Below are positions 25,408-33,955 of a stretch of DNA of 64,000 nucleotides, one piece after another. The notes beneath the pieces were generated by a model that did not search any database, had not been told where the DNA came from, and worked only from the letters and a program-made list of their open reading frames with translations. Each line of letters begins with the position of its first letter. Within the stretch, counting starts at the first letter, position 1. The position numbers were made by a program, and so were the translations under genes. The DNA comes from Sinorhizobium sp. A49 (GTDB lineage Bacteria; Pseudomonadota; Alphaproteobacteria; Rhizobiales; Rhizobiaceae), in the NCBI RefSeq assembly GCF_002002725.1, contig NZ_MUNW01000039.1, positions 1 to 64,000 of the forward strand, given 5' to 3'.

Positions 25408-27231
25408 ATGGTTGCGCCAGCTTTCACGGAAGACGTTGTCCGGGCTCTCGCCAGCGCCGAGTCCTTCGCGCGCGGCCGCCACTGTCTGAGGATCGGCGCC
25501 GTTTCAAAGCTCACGCGCCGTGGTGATTTTATGGCGGCCCAGGTCGAAGGCAGCTCGTTTGTTCCTTACGAGGTAACGATCGAGCTGCACCACAAAGGCG
25601 TGACCGCCACGCGCTGCTCCTGCCCCTATGAATGGGGCGGCACTTGCAAGCATGTCGTCGCCGTCTTGCTCAAATATATCGAAGCACCCGGTGAGATCGT
25701 CGTAAGGCCGGCGCCTGAGGAAATAATCCGCGGCCTCGATCGCGAAGCCCTGGCGGACCTTCTGATCCGACGGGCCGCCCAGGATCCAGGGCTGGTTACG
25801 TGGCTTGAGGCGGAACTTGCGACGGGCGCGCCGGGGACGGCTGAAGGCAGTGCCCGCAGGACGGCCGTTGAGCGCGAACCAATCCGCCGGCAGGCGGAAG
25901 CGCTCTTGTCGGGACGCCATTCGACGAGGAAGGCCTGGGATTACGTTGATCCCGTTGCAGACGAGAACGGGTTCGCCGCGCTGCTCGAAAAGGCCCGACC
26001 GTTCCTTGAAGTCGGCGATGGCAGAAACGCCCTGAACATCTTGGAACCCGCCGGCGAAGCGCTTGTTGCGGCATGGTCCGAGCAGGCTGATTGGGATGAA
26101 ACGCTGCACGAGCTCTTTCCCGCGCTCGGTCAGATGTTCGCGGAAGCCGCGCTGATGGCCGATCTATCGCCTGAAGAGCGCGATGACCTGATGGTGCGGC
26201 TCGATGTCTGGCAGGGTATGCTCGACGAGTATGGCCTTGACGGCCATCTGCAGGTCGGCATCGATGCCCTGGAACAGGGCTGGGACGAGATCGGCCTCAA
26301 GGAGGTTCTTGCCGGCGAAGGTAGCACTTGGCCGATCTTGGGCAAGAGTGACTGGACTGGTGAGCGGTTGACCGAGGCCCGGCTCCGCGTGCTCGATACG
26401 GGCGGCCAGGTCGAGGCATTCCTCAATCTGGCACGCGCAGCGGGTCTGCATGGCGACTTCACTGCGATGCAGATCCGGCAAGGCCGGATCGCGGATGCCA
26501 TCGCCCATGCGCAAGCGAGATTCCGCTCGTCGGGAGAGGCGTTTAATCTCTGCCGGCTGCTCAAGGAGCGGGGGCACATCGAGGCTGCGCTTGAGCTTGC
26601 CCATTGGGGACTGACGCTCAATCAAGATCACGACCGTTCGTACGAAACAATAATTCTGGCGCGATGGCTGCGCGAGACGGCCGGTCTCCTGGGAGCGAGA
26701 GATTTGGCACTTGCAGCGGCGCGAGCGGCGTTCGAGGCGAGCCTGTCGCTCGAGGATTTCCGCAAGGCCGAAACGCTGGCTGGACCGGACTGGCGGGATC
26801 TGCGTGCCCGACTTCTGCAGGGCCTCATGACGGCGGACCATTCCCACGATCGTATCGAGATACTCCTGGAAGAAGGCATGATCGACGAGGCAGTGCGTGC
26901 GACCGAGACCCGGGAGATGCACCTCTACGGCTCCAGTGAAATCCTCCTGCGGCTTGCCGGGGCTGCGCATGCAAGCCATCTAGAGTGGGTCATCGAGATC
27001 ACCGAGCGCATGGCTACCGATATCGTGGAGGCGGGGCGATCCGGCCAATACGAGCTTGCCGCGCGATGGCTGGAGAAGGCCGCTCTCGCCTATGATGCAG
27101 CCGGTCGCTTCGAGGAATGGACGGAAAAACTCGATGCGCTGATCCAGCGGCACCGGCGCAAACACAAGCTTCGGCCGCTGCTCAAAGCGCTGCGCGGTGC
27201 TCCACCCGTGATCCTGATCGGCGACCCGTGA
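25408..27231 (+). CDS. SWIM zinc-finger protein
   Basis: A protein of about 607 residues. Near the N-terminus the zinc motif is TATRCSCPYEWGGTCKHVVA (C-x-C, then C-x-H), preceded by a short segment that is part of the SWIM fold. The remaining 500 residues are helical and repetitive in feel, like TPR or HEAT-type repeats. SWIM domains bind nucleic acids or proteins; in bacteria they often sit next to SNF2 helicases, but none is here. I chose ATG 25408; the frame opens at 25336. Function unknown. It appears intact amid decayed genes. Confidence 0.8.
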   Translation: MVAPAFTEDVVRALASAESFARGRHCLRIGAVSKLTRRGDFMAAQVEGSSFVPYEVTIELHHKGVTATRCSCPYEWGGTCKHVVAVLLKYIEAPGEIVVRPAPEEIIRGLDREALADLLIRRAAQDPGLVTWLEAELATGAPGTAEGSARRTAVEREPIRRQAEALLSGRHSTRKAWDYVDPVADENGFAALLEKARPFLEVGDGRNALNILEPAGEALVAAWSEQADWDETLHELFPALGQMFAEAALMADLSPEERDDLMVRLDVWQGMLDEYGLDGHLQVGIDALEQGWDEIGLKEVLAGEGSTWPILGKSDWTGERLTEARLRVLDTGGQVEAFLNLARAAGLHGDFTAMQIRQGRIADAIAHAQARFRSSGEAFNLCRLLKERGHIEAALELAHWGLTLNQDHDRSYETIILARWLRETAGLLGARDLALAAARAAFEASLSLEDFRKAETLAGPDWRDLRARLLQGLMTADHSHDRIEILLEEGMIDEAVRATETREMHLYGSSEILLRLAGAAHASHLEWVIEITERMATDIVEAGRSGQYELAARWLEKAALAYDAAGRFEEWTEKLDALIQRHRRKHKLRPLLKALRGAPPVILIGDP

Positions 27232-27486
27232 TGCCTTCATACCAACGTTGCCTCGGATCTGTGACTCGCCCAAAATTGCCACAAACACCGGTCGACAAAC
27301 AGTTAATGCGTGCAGGGCTCGTGGGAGCACGTCCCTGTCCGCCCGTAAGGCGATTTCCACGCATATGTCTGCGAACGGCAGCATTGCGAGCACATTTTGG
27401 CACTTAATCAGACCTTGCACCTGCCGGAAAGCAGACATTGTCTAGTTTAAAGCCAACGGCATCTTTGCGTGATAGTTGAGGGGAAC
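27232..27486. other. Intergenic region, nothing recognised
   Basis: Nothing supported between the SWIM gene and the AbiEii remnant. Frames open here on both strands are antisense continuations without family similarity. Confidence 0.4.
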
Positions 27487-27590
27487 ATGGACGACGACCT
27501 CCGCGTTCCCACGCTTACTGTAATTGATATGTTCGCTCAGAAGCTGCTTGCCAATGCGGATCGCTACTATGACAAAGCCGTGGCGTATCG
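27487..27590 (+). pseudogene. AbiEii-type nucleotidyltransferase toxin, small remnant
   Basis: MDDDLRVPTLTVIDMFAQKL followed by LANADRYYDKAVAYR matches the late part of AbiEii/AbiGii toxins, where a P-x-L-x-x-x-D-x-F-A-E-K-L-L-A-N-A-D-R motif occurs. The nucleotidyltransferase G-S and D-x-D motifs are absent and similarity stops within 35 residues. It is a scrap of an abortive-infection or toxin-antitoxin gene. Confidence 0.55.
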
Positions 27591-27657
27591 AGTGGCTCGG
27601 CTCGATGGAGTATCGCCTCGGCTGATACCGTCGGGCGATTTGCGGCGTGGGGCCACC

Positions 27658-28080
27658 TTACCTGTTCTTCCACGGGTTTATGATCGCCAAGCCTACACCC
27701 TCGAAGTCCGAAACATTCCGAGTTGCCAGTGCGGCACCACGGGAAAGCGCGATGGAGGCGATCTGAGCATCGAACTGGCTGATTGGGCGACCTGCCTTGC
27801 GCCGCTCAGTTGCAATTGAACCGTAGACGTCAGCGGCCTCCCTATCGAACGGCAGGATGCGACCGGCGAGGTCTTGCGCAAAGATCGGCAAGATTGCCGC
27901 CTCAAGGTCGCGCCGGCGCCGACCATCGGGAAGCAGGCGTAGACCATATAGGATTTCGGCTTCCGTGATCGTGGTGGTGAAGACGGCGGCGGCGGGTTGA
28001 TCCGAAAGCCATTCGACGACCGAGGGCTCCGGGACTGGCAAGAGCAGCTCGGATATGATGTTGGTGTCAAGAACGATCAT
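27658..28080 (-). CDS. VapC/FitB-type PIN-domain toxin
   Basis: A 140-residue PIN protein: MIVLDTNIISELLLP with Asp5, FTTTITEAEILYGLRLLP with the conserved Glu, and PISQFDAQIASIALSRGAAL then ATRNVSDFEGVGLAIINPW with the last acidic residues. P-W near the C-terminus and the ribbon-helix-helix partner place it in the FitB branch. Start and antitoxin stop overlap by 4 bp. Intact. Confidence 0.88.
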   Translation of the reverse strand: MIVLDTNIISELLLPVPEPSVVEWLSDQPAAAVFTTTITEAEILYGLRLLPDGRRRRDLEAAILPIFAQDLAGRILPFDREAADVYGSIATERRKAGRPISQFDAQIASIALSRGAALATRNVSDFEGVGLAIINPWKNR

Positions 28081-28328
28081 ATTGCAGAAAAATCCGGAGC
28101 GTCACGAATCGGTTCGCGCCCGGGAAGTTCCAGTTCGACGCCGCCGAGCGGCTGCAAGCGGGCGCGGATCGTACTCGCGAGGTTTCCCGGCGCTGCCTCC
28201 TGTTGAGCTAGCACCATTTTCAGGATGTCACGTGCCTCGTCTTCCATCGATCGGCCGTGGGTCGCGGCGCGTACACGCAACCTCTGTTTCAGTCGATCGT
28301 CGATGTTGCGAATGGTCATGCTGGCCAT
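28077..28328 (-). CDS. FitA-like ribbon-helix-helix antitoxin
   Basis: An 83-residue protein, MASMTIRNIDDRLKQRLRVR then AATHGRSMEDEARDIL, the FitA/Arc-type ribbon-helix-helix that dimerises to bind DNA. The C-terminal part binds the PIN toxin next door. I take ATG 28328, which follows GGAGG by seven bases; an in-frame ATG at 28334 is too close. AT-rich sequence with repeated TCAATG just upstream (28340-28375) is a possible operator. Confidence 0.83.
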   Translation of the reverse strand: MASMTIRNIDDRLKQRLRVRAATHGRSMEDEARDILKMVLAQQEAAPGNLASTIRARLQPLGGVELELPGREPIRDAPDFSAI

Positions 28329-28496
28329 GTGCACTGCCTCCAGTAATCATTGATTGCATATAAAGCATTGATGGCCAGTTTTCAATCGGAGCCGCACAGC
28401 TTTGGGCGCGCACAAGAGGGGAAACGTCGAGTGAAAGCGACCGTTTCGCCCACGATTTGACCCGGCAGCAGGGTTGGTGTCGGTTTTACAGGATCA

Positions 28497-28655
28497 ACCG
28501 GATCCGGCATCCTGATTGACGAGGCGGACGAATGTCCCTCGAGCTGTTGCTTCGCGAGTCGGTTCGGCACACTGCTGCGCGCCTATGCGCTGGTGGGCTT
28601 CATTCCCGACCGAGACTATCGGTATCTGGAAATCTATCGCACCCTTCGCCGGCTC
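28497..28655 (+). pseudogene. Site-specific recombinase-like C-terminal remnant
   Basis: The frame reads CCFASRFGTLLRAYALVGFI then PDRDYRYLEIYRTLRRLFPA. I have seen the pattern G-x-x-P-D-R-D-Y-x-Y-x-E-I-N-R-x-L-R in the C-terminal part of rhizobial recombinase/invertase-like proteins. No catalytic part is present, and the frame continues directly into IS30 transposase sequence. Assignment is tentative. Confidence 0.35.
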
Positions 28656-29006
28656 TTCCCCGCAATCGTGGCCAACATCATCGAAACGTTCTCTCCCTTG
28701 CCAGCCTTTGCCCGGCAGAGCTTCACCTTTGATCGTGGCACGGAGTTTGCCGGATTCAGGGCTTTGGAAGATGGCATCGGCGCGCGGAGCTGGTTTTGCG
28801 ACCCCAGTGCGCCGTGGCAGAAAGGTGCGGTGGAAAACGTCAACAAGCGCATTCGCCGGTTCATGCCGGGTAATACGGATCTTGCAGCCGTGTCGCAACG
28901 CAAGCTCATCCAGCTTGCTCGCCATCTCAACGACCAGCCGAGAAAGTGCCTCGACTACAGGACGCCGGCCGAAGTGTTCAGGGCACATTTGCAAGATGGA
29001 GGCTGA
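28656..29006 (+). pseudogene. IS30-family transposase, C-terminal remnant
   Basis: ARQSFTFDRGTEFAGFRALE, WFCDPSAPWQKGAVENVNKR and NDQPRKCLDYRTPAEVF are the second half of an IS30 DDE transposase: the D-R-G-x-E motif with the second Asp, then W-x-K-G-x-x-E-N with the catalytic Glu. The N-terminal HTH and first Asp are missing. It is fused in frame to recombinase-like codons upstream, marking an insertion or deletion junction near 28656. Confidence 0.75.
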
Positions 29007-29104
29007 ACCCCTACCCTAAAACCGGCATGATGAGATAAATTTGGCCTCCGCCCAGCAACGCAATTCGGCTTCTTACCTGCGGGCGATGCAGCTATGATCG
29101 GGTC

Positions 29105-30385
29105 ATGGATACCCGTGATTGCAACACGATCGCCGCGTGGTTGGCTGAGGCCGGCCTGCTGGGGATTCGAGGCGAGGCCTCGTTGACGCAGGCATTCTGC
29201 GAACGATGCGTCGAGGCTGGACTGCCGCTCGGCAAAGTCTTCGTAATGATCGACACGCTACATCCGATGTATGAGGCGCGCGCGTATTTTTGGGACGAGG
29301 GGCCCGAAAACCCTTTCCGCGAAGAGGAGTATGTCGGCAGTCGTGATCCGGAAGGTACGGCGCAGTGGTCGCGTAGCCCCTTCCTGCAGATGCTGCGCCG
29401 GCGCGAGACCTCGCTGCGCTGCCGGCTGGAGCACGGCGAAACCCACGGCTATTCAGCGATCCAGGAATTGTGCGACGCTGGTCAAACTGACTATCTGGCT
29501 TTCGTCTACCGTACGCGGCAGGCAGTCCGCGTCGAAGATGTCGATGCATTCTATGCGCGTTTCACCACGGCTCGGCCGGGGGGATTCAGCGACGTTGATG
29601 TGGCTTGCCTGGCGCAACTTACGCCGCACCTCGGCCTCGCCATCAGGTCCGCTGCGCAAACCCGGCTGACGAAGACGCTCGCCGAAGCCTATCTCGGCCG
29701 CGATGCCGGCCGGCGTGTGCTCAGCGGCGCCATTCGACATGATGCTGTGAGGCGTATCCGGGCCGTGCTCTGGTATTCGGACATCACCGGCTACACCCAT
29801 CTCTCCGAGTCCGTGCAGGCCGATCAGTTGATCCCTCTGATCAACGATTATGCAGAGGCGGTGATTGGGGCGGTCAAGTCGGCCGGCGGTGATGTCCTGA
29901 AGCTGATCGGAGACGGCGTGCTGGCGATGTTTACGAGTTCCCGGCCGGAACATGCGTGCCGAGCGGCCATTGACGCGGAGCACGATCTACGGCTGCGGCT
30001 CGGCCAGCTTGCACGCCGCCGCAAAACAGAGGGCCTGCCTGTCGCCGACATCCATCTCGGTCTACATGCGGGCGATGTGTTCTACGGCAACATCGGCACA
30101 CCCGACCGGCTCGATTTCACTGTGGTTGGCCAGGCAGTCAACGAAGTAAGCCGCATCAGCGATATGTGCCATTCCACAGGGCGAAACATGCTCTGCTCCT
30201 CGGAATTCGCCGACCTCCTGCTGGGGGAGGAACGAGACAAGCTCGTTTCCGTCGGGCGATTTGCGTTGAAAGGCGTTGGAAAAGCCAAAGAATTGTTCAC
30301 GCTCGATCCAAGCCTTGCAGCCGCGGGTACGACACCGAAAAAAATGACGACCTCTCGCCGGCGGGCATCTGTGGCGAGGCCTTGA
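29105..30385 (+). CDS. Class III adenylate/guanylate cyclase with N-terminal sensor-like domain
   Basis: A 426-residue soluble cyclase. The catalytic domain covers about residues 215-400. Metal-binding Asp226 is in VLWYSDITGYTHL and Asp270 in KLIGDGVLAMF, with LHAGDVFYGNIGTPDRLDFT and VGQAVNEVSRI completing the fold. The first 200 residues form an unnamed domain that I have seen with rhizobial cyclases; it has no membrane segment and may sense a small ligand. Product is probably cAMP, but nucleotide choice was not established. It stands alone, with scrap DNA on both sides. Confidence 0.87.
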   Translation: MDTRDCNTIAAWLAEAGLLGIRGEASLTQAFCERCVEAGLPLGKVFVMIDTLHPMYEARAYFWDEGPENPFREEEYVGSRDPEGTAQWSRSPFLQMLRRRETSLRCRLEHGETHGYSAIQELCDAGQTDYLAFVYRTRQAVRVEDVDAFYARFTTARPGGFSDVDVACLAQLTPHLGLAIRSAAQTRLTKTLAEAYLGRDAGRRVLSGAIRHDAVRRIRAVLWYSDITGYTHLSESVQADQLIPLINDYAEAVIGAVKSAGGDVLKLIGDGVLAMFTSSRPEHACRAAIDAEHDLRLRLGQLARRRKTEGLPVADIHLGLHAGDVFYGNIGTPDRLDFTVVGQAVNEVSRISDMCHSTGRNMLCSSEFADLLLGEERDKLVSVGRFALKGVGKAKELFTLDPSLAAAGTTPKKMTTSRRRASVARP

Positions 30386-30555
30386 CGGGACAAGACCTGT
30401 CACTGCGTCTTGCAGCCCGCGACTCGCGGCAAGCCTTGAACGTCCGCTTGATAAGCGCCGAGACCAAAAGCTAACTGTCCGCTGACGGCCCCAATTAAGG
30501 CGCTCGCCCCTATCCATCGCCTTGATGAAAATCGTACCTTTGGCCCATCTATTTT

Positions 30556-30876
30556 TCATGAACTGAGGGGCAACGGATGGGTGCCTTCGTTCAGGATTGC
30601 AAGATATCGCTGATAGCTGAACACGCGGCCGCGTTTGCGGCCGGTCACCTCATCAACGATGCCCAAACGCTCCAGATCAGCAAGTGCGGCATTGACCGTA
30701 GGCGCGGAAAGACCCGTGATTTGAACAATCTGGTTGGCAGTGTGGAAAGGATTCTGCTGGAACAGCTCGTGAATACGAAGGGCCGACCCTGCTCTATCGC
30801 TCTCCATCGTGATCCGCTCCCGATCTTCCTTGAAAAGATCGACGATCTGGGTCGCAGCCTCAAATGCTTGACCCAA
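30556..30876 (-). pseudogene. Fic-family protein, C-terminal helical/winged-helix remnant
   Basis: MESDRAGSALRIHELFQQNP, QITGLSAPTVNAALADLERL and GIVDEVTGRKRGRVFSYQRY match the C-terminal domain of Fic/DOC filamentation proteins, with DLFKEDRERI linking it to the missing Fic domain. A TGA lies two codons before the first usable TTG, so the catalytic H-P-F-x-x-G-N-G-R part is gone. It belongs to a different Fic subgroup from 16640-17365. Confidence 0.65.
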
Positions 30877-30938
30877 ATATCAGCCGCGCCCCTTATTTAA
30901 GCAAGACGCATTTCATTTAATTAATCGACAGACTTAGA

Positions 30939-30950
30939 TAAGCGCGCTTA
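30939..30950. repeat. 12-bp palindrome TAAGCGCGCTTA
   Basis: A perfect palindrome in an AT-rich patch between the Fic remnant and the IS66 remnant. It could be an insertion-sequence end or an orphan operator; nothing adjacent explains it. Confidence 0.3.
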
Positions 30951-30999
30951 ATTAACGCCGACATTGAACTCCTGAGCTTTGATCCAGGCGACATTGGCG

Positions 31000-31263
31000 C
31001 CTAACACGATGAACGGGCGCCATTAGGAGGTAACCGCTCATTTCCATGCGCGTTGACGCGACCCGTTTGACGGGGTCGCCTGCCAGTTGGCCGCATCGGA
31101 TCATGTAGCGGCGGTTTTTGGCGAAGTTGCAGGGTAGCAGGTCGGTGATGTTGGCGTCTGTGGGTCGCTGCGGCAATTCGGTAAGGACGTGGCGCAAGTA
31201 GGCCAAGGGCTCGATGCCGCAGGCGCGGCAGGTCAGCATCAGGCTGTAGACGACGGCACTGGC
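31000..31263 (-). mobile_element. IS66-family remnant (transposase C-terminus and element end)
   Basis: SAVVYSLMLTCRACGIEPLA then YLRHVLTELPQRPTDANITD and LLPCNFAKNRR is the conserved end of IS66 TnpC transposases. The following 110 bp, with an ATGAGCGGTTACC-like segment near 31036, look like the non-coding end of such an element. The DDE domain and the other IS66 genes are missing. Confidence 0.75.
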
Positions 31264-31364
31264 CCTGAGGAGCGGTGTCGCGCGCATACAGACGCCGCTC
31301 TCATGCCGGAGCCATACCTTTTTGTCGAGGGCAGGTCACTGCCACTGAGACGGAGTTGGCAGAG

Positions 31365-31733
31365 TTAAGGCTTTTCCCTGTAGAAGACCATACCGCCATG
31401 ATGAAGCGTGTCGTTGTCGACAAACGTGCCGTCGGCAGTGAAGCCCGTGTCGTCCCAGTAGGCGATGTGATTGCCAGTTACAACGTAACGGCCCTGGTAG
31501 GCGCTACGGCGATTCCCGCGGGCCTCGTCGTAGCGACCGGTTGGCAGGAGTTCCTGGCGGATGTGACCGTCGCCGGTGACCCACATCCCAAGATAGGGAT
31601 GGTTCTGCGGCTGGGCCTGGGTGCTGGATTGAGTGGGCATGGTGTCCTCTGCATTTGTGATAGGGGCCATCGCGCTCAGGGACGCGGCGGTGGGGATGAT
31701 GATGGCGGCGATGATCAGGAGAGGATACCTCAT
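31365..31733 (-). CDS. Atu4866-domain protein, exported
   Basis: A 122-residue protein with an N-terminal hydrophobic segment (MRYPLLIIAAIIIPTAASLS, probable signal peptide). The core HPYLGMWVTGDGHIRQELLP, YDEARGNRRSAYQGRY and DTGFTADGTFVDND is the Atu4866 domain, named after an Agrobacterium protein. It forms a small beta-barrel of unknown function. It overlaps the end of the carboxymuconolactone decarboxylase-like gene by 4 bp and is last in a three-gene unit that also includes the damaged SDR gene upstream. Confidence 0.8.
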   Translation of the reverse strand: MRYPLLIIAAIIIPTAASLSAMAPITNAEDTMPTQSSTQAQPQNHPYLGMWVTGDGHIRQELLPTGRYDEARGNRRSAYQGRYVVTGNHIAYWDDTGFTADGTFVDNDTLHHGGMVFYREKP

Positions 31734-32251
31734 GGCCCAGCCTCCTCACCTGTCGCCATCGCTGGGCTTTGATCAGCGGGTCCGCCGCGCTGGGGTTGAC
31801 GTCGCTCTTCAAAGAGCTGTGACAGGACTTGGGAGGCGGCGATCGCCTTGGGGAAGCCCGCCGGTACGGTCACCATGTAGATGATCTCGTTCAGCTCTTC
31901 CTCCGACACGCCGATATTGAGTGCATAGCCGGCATGAACCCTCATGAAGGCCGTTTCACCGATGGCGGCGAACGCCGCTACAGCAGCGAGCTGGCGTGTC
32001 CGGTTGTCGAGACCCGGGCGCGACCAGACGTCGCCCAGTGCATAGGCTTCGGTTGCCTCGGCCAGGAACGGGAATTCCCGGCGCATGCCTTCAAGCGTTG
32101 GCTGCGTCATGCCGTTGTTCAGGCTGCGGATCACCGCAGCCCCGCGCTCGCGCCTTTCGTCCGTGGTCTGGGCGAGAGCGGCGTCGGGAAAGAGGCCGAG
32201 AAGTGAGGCGGCGCCGGCCGCTGCGAGATGAGTCCTGATCTGCTGAAACAT
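31730..32251 (-). CDS. Carboxymuconolactone decarboxylase-like protein, exported
   Basis: A 173-residue AhpD-fold protein with a signal-like N-terminus (LAAAGAASLLGLFPDAALAQ). RQLAAVAAFAAIGETAFMRV and HAGYALNIGVSEEELNEIIY are the family core. The C-x-x-C redox pair of AhpD is absent, so it is nearer the decarboxylase or tautomerase-like members. A periplasmic location is unusual for this fold but common in this subgroup. It is co-transcribed with the Atu4866 gene and the SDR gene. Confidence 0.82.
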   Translation of the reverse strand: MFQQIRTHLAAAGAASLLGLFPDAALAQTTDERRERGAAVIRSLNNGMTQPTLEGMRREFPFLAEATEAYALGDVWSRPGLDNRTRQLAAVAAFAAIGETAFMRVHAGYALNIGVSEEELNEIIYMVTVPAGFPKAIAASQVLSQLFEERRQPQRGGPADQSPAMATGEEAGP

Positions 32252-32290
32252 GATAACCTCCTCTTTACTGGCTGGTTTCTGAGTGGCTGG

Positions 32291-32854
32291 TCAGAAAGCT
32301 GCCCTGGTCGGGCGGATGACGATCTCGTCGTGCTGGCCAGTTCGCTTTCGACGACGCCCGGATCCATCGGAAATGGCACGGACAGCATATTTGGTGGCGC
32401 AGTAGACAGCCGCCGTCTGAGACACAGCCAATGCGCCGATGGAGGCGATGTTGATGATCTGGCCCGAACCGCGTTCGGTCATTTCGTGCAGGACGGCAGC
32501 AACGCCGTAGAGCACGCCCTTGATGTTGACGTCGATCATCCTGTCCCATTCATCGACCTTCAACGAAGCCATCGGCGACAGCGGCATGACGCCGGCATTG
32601 TTGACAATGACGTCGATACGGCCGAATTCCCGGCGGGCGGCCTCGGCGAAGGCTGCCGTGTCGGCACGATCGGTGACGTCGACCTTGCGGGTCATGACCT
32701 TCCCGCCGGCCGCACGGATTTCCTCGGCGACGGTTTCCAACCGGTCGGTGCGGCGGGCGCCGAGCACGACGGTCGCGCCCGCCTTTGCCAGTTCGTGGGC
32801 AATGCCGACACCAATGCCGCTGGAGGCGCCCGTTATGAGAATAACCTTGTCCAT
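32291..32854 (-). pseudogene. SDR-family oxidoreductase with two internal deletions
   Basis: The first 160 residues are normal: VILITGASSGIGVGIAHELA, VNNAGVMPLSPM, INIASIGALAVSQTAAVYCA with the catalytic Tyr and Lys in YCATK. After AISDG the frame turns to Arg-rich residues, while the adjacent frame reads PGVVESELAS, a normal SDR segment. The last residues DEIVIRPTRAAF are again in the original frame. So one short deletion shifted the frame and a second one restored it, leaving about 187 residues where 245 are normal. Start ATG 32854 is preceded by GAGGAGA. Probably inactive. Confidence 0.7.
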
Positions 32855-32962
32855 GACTTCTCCTCTCGCTTCCGCATAATTGCGGTTGCCAGGAAGATAA
32901 GCCTGGAGCATTGTCGTGATAAGCCGTCTCTTTCTTCATGGAGAGGTAAGGAGCGCTAACCA

Positions 32963-33865
32963 ATGCTGCCGGATTTTAATGCGCTTGCCGTGTTCGCTCT
33001 CGTCGCGGAGGAAAAGAGTTTTCGCGCCGCTGCCGACCGAATGGGCGTCACGCGCTCTGCCGTAAGCCAGACGATCCGCAGGCTCGAAGAGACGGTCGGT
33101 ATCGCGCTGGTCAGCCGTACGACCCGCAGCGTGGCACTGACCGAGACCGGCGAACGGCTCTATGCCGAGGCGGCGCCAGCACTCCTCGATATGCAGGGCG
33201 CCATGGAGGCGGCCGCGAACCTTCGTGGGCGGCCGCGTGGACGTTTGACGCTTGCGGTTTCGTCGATTGCCGAGAGCTTTCTGTCCGGGCCGCTGCTAGC
33301 CACCTTTCTGGGGGAAAACCCGGATGTGACGATGCATGTGACCGTCACCGACGAGGAGTTCGATATCGTCGCGGAAGGGTATGATGCGGGGGTGAGGCTC
33401 GGGGAAGTCATCGCCCAGGACATGATCGCCGTGCCGGTCTCGGGTGAGCAGCGCCAACTGGCCGTGGCGTCGCCGGGGTATCTCGAACAATTCGGGACGC
33501 CGCATCATCCCAGCGAACTTGCAAGCCGCCGCTGCGTCGGTTGGCGTCGGAGGGCGAGCCTCGCCCCGTACCGTTGGGAGTTTCAAGAGGACGGCCGGGA
33601 GTTTTCGGTGGCAGTGGCCGATACGATCACGACCACAGATATGGCGCTAATGATCAAGCTTGCGACGGCAGGCGCCGGGATCAGCTTTGGAATGGAGGAC
33701 AGTTTTCGGCCGGCGATCACACGCGGTGAACTGGTGCCGATTTTGGAAGAATTCTGCCCATGCTTTCCCGGCTTCTTTCTCTACTATCCGAGCCGCCGCA
33801 ACATGGCGCCGAAACTGAGAGCGCTGGTGGATCATTTACGCGGCTTTCGCCTGGCGGTCGGATGA
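32963..33865 (+). CDS. LysR-family transcriptional regulator
   Basis: A 300-residue LysR protein. The N-terminal helix-turn-helix is FALVAEEKSFRAAADRMGVT then RSAVSQTIRRLEETVGIALV. The effector domain contains YDAGVRLGEVIAQDMIAVPV and ends FFLYYPSRRNMAPKLRAL. The start is 108 bp from the divergent SDR gene. LysR-SDR divergence is common in this subgroup, so it most likely activates the SDR, decarboxylase-like and Atu4866 genes. The regulator is intact while its nearest target is damaged. Confidence 0.88.
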   Translation: MLPDFNALAVFALVAEEKSFRAAADRMGVTRSAVSQTIRRLEETVGIALVSRTTRSVALTETGERLYAEAAPALLDMQGAMEAAANLRGRPRGRLTLAVSSIAESFLSGPLLATFLGENPDVTMHVTVTDEEFDIVAEGYDAGVRLGEVIAQDMIAVPVSGEQRQLAVASPGYLEQFGTPHHPSELASRRCVGWRRRASLAPYRWEFQEDGREFSVAVADTITTTDMALMIKLATAGAGISFGMEDSFRPAITRGELVPILEEFCPCFPGFFLYYPSRRNMAPKLRALVDHLRGFRLAVG

Positions 33866-33955
33866 ATTTTGATAGTATGGCAAGCGCAATCTCGCCATCG
33901 CTTTAGCTACCACGTTTCTTGATGGGAATCGAACCAAAGGCCCCTAAAAGCAGCC

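Noticed and set aside
33900-33950. GGTTCGATTCCC on the minus strand, like a tRNA T-loop
   Set aside because: The T-arm stem does not pair and no acceptor, D or anticodon arm can be found next to it.
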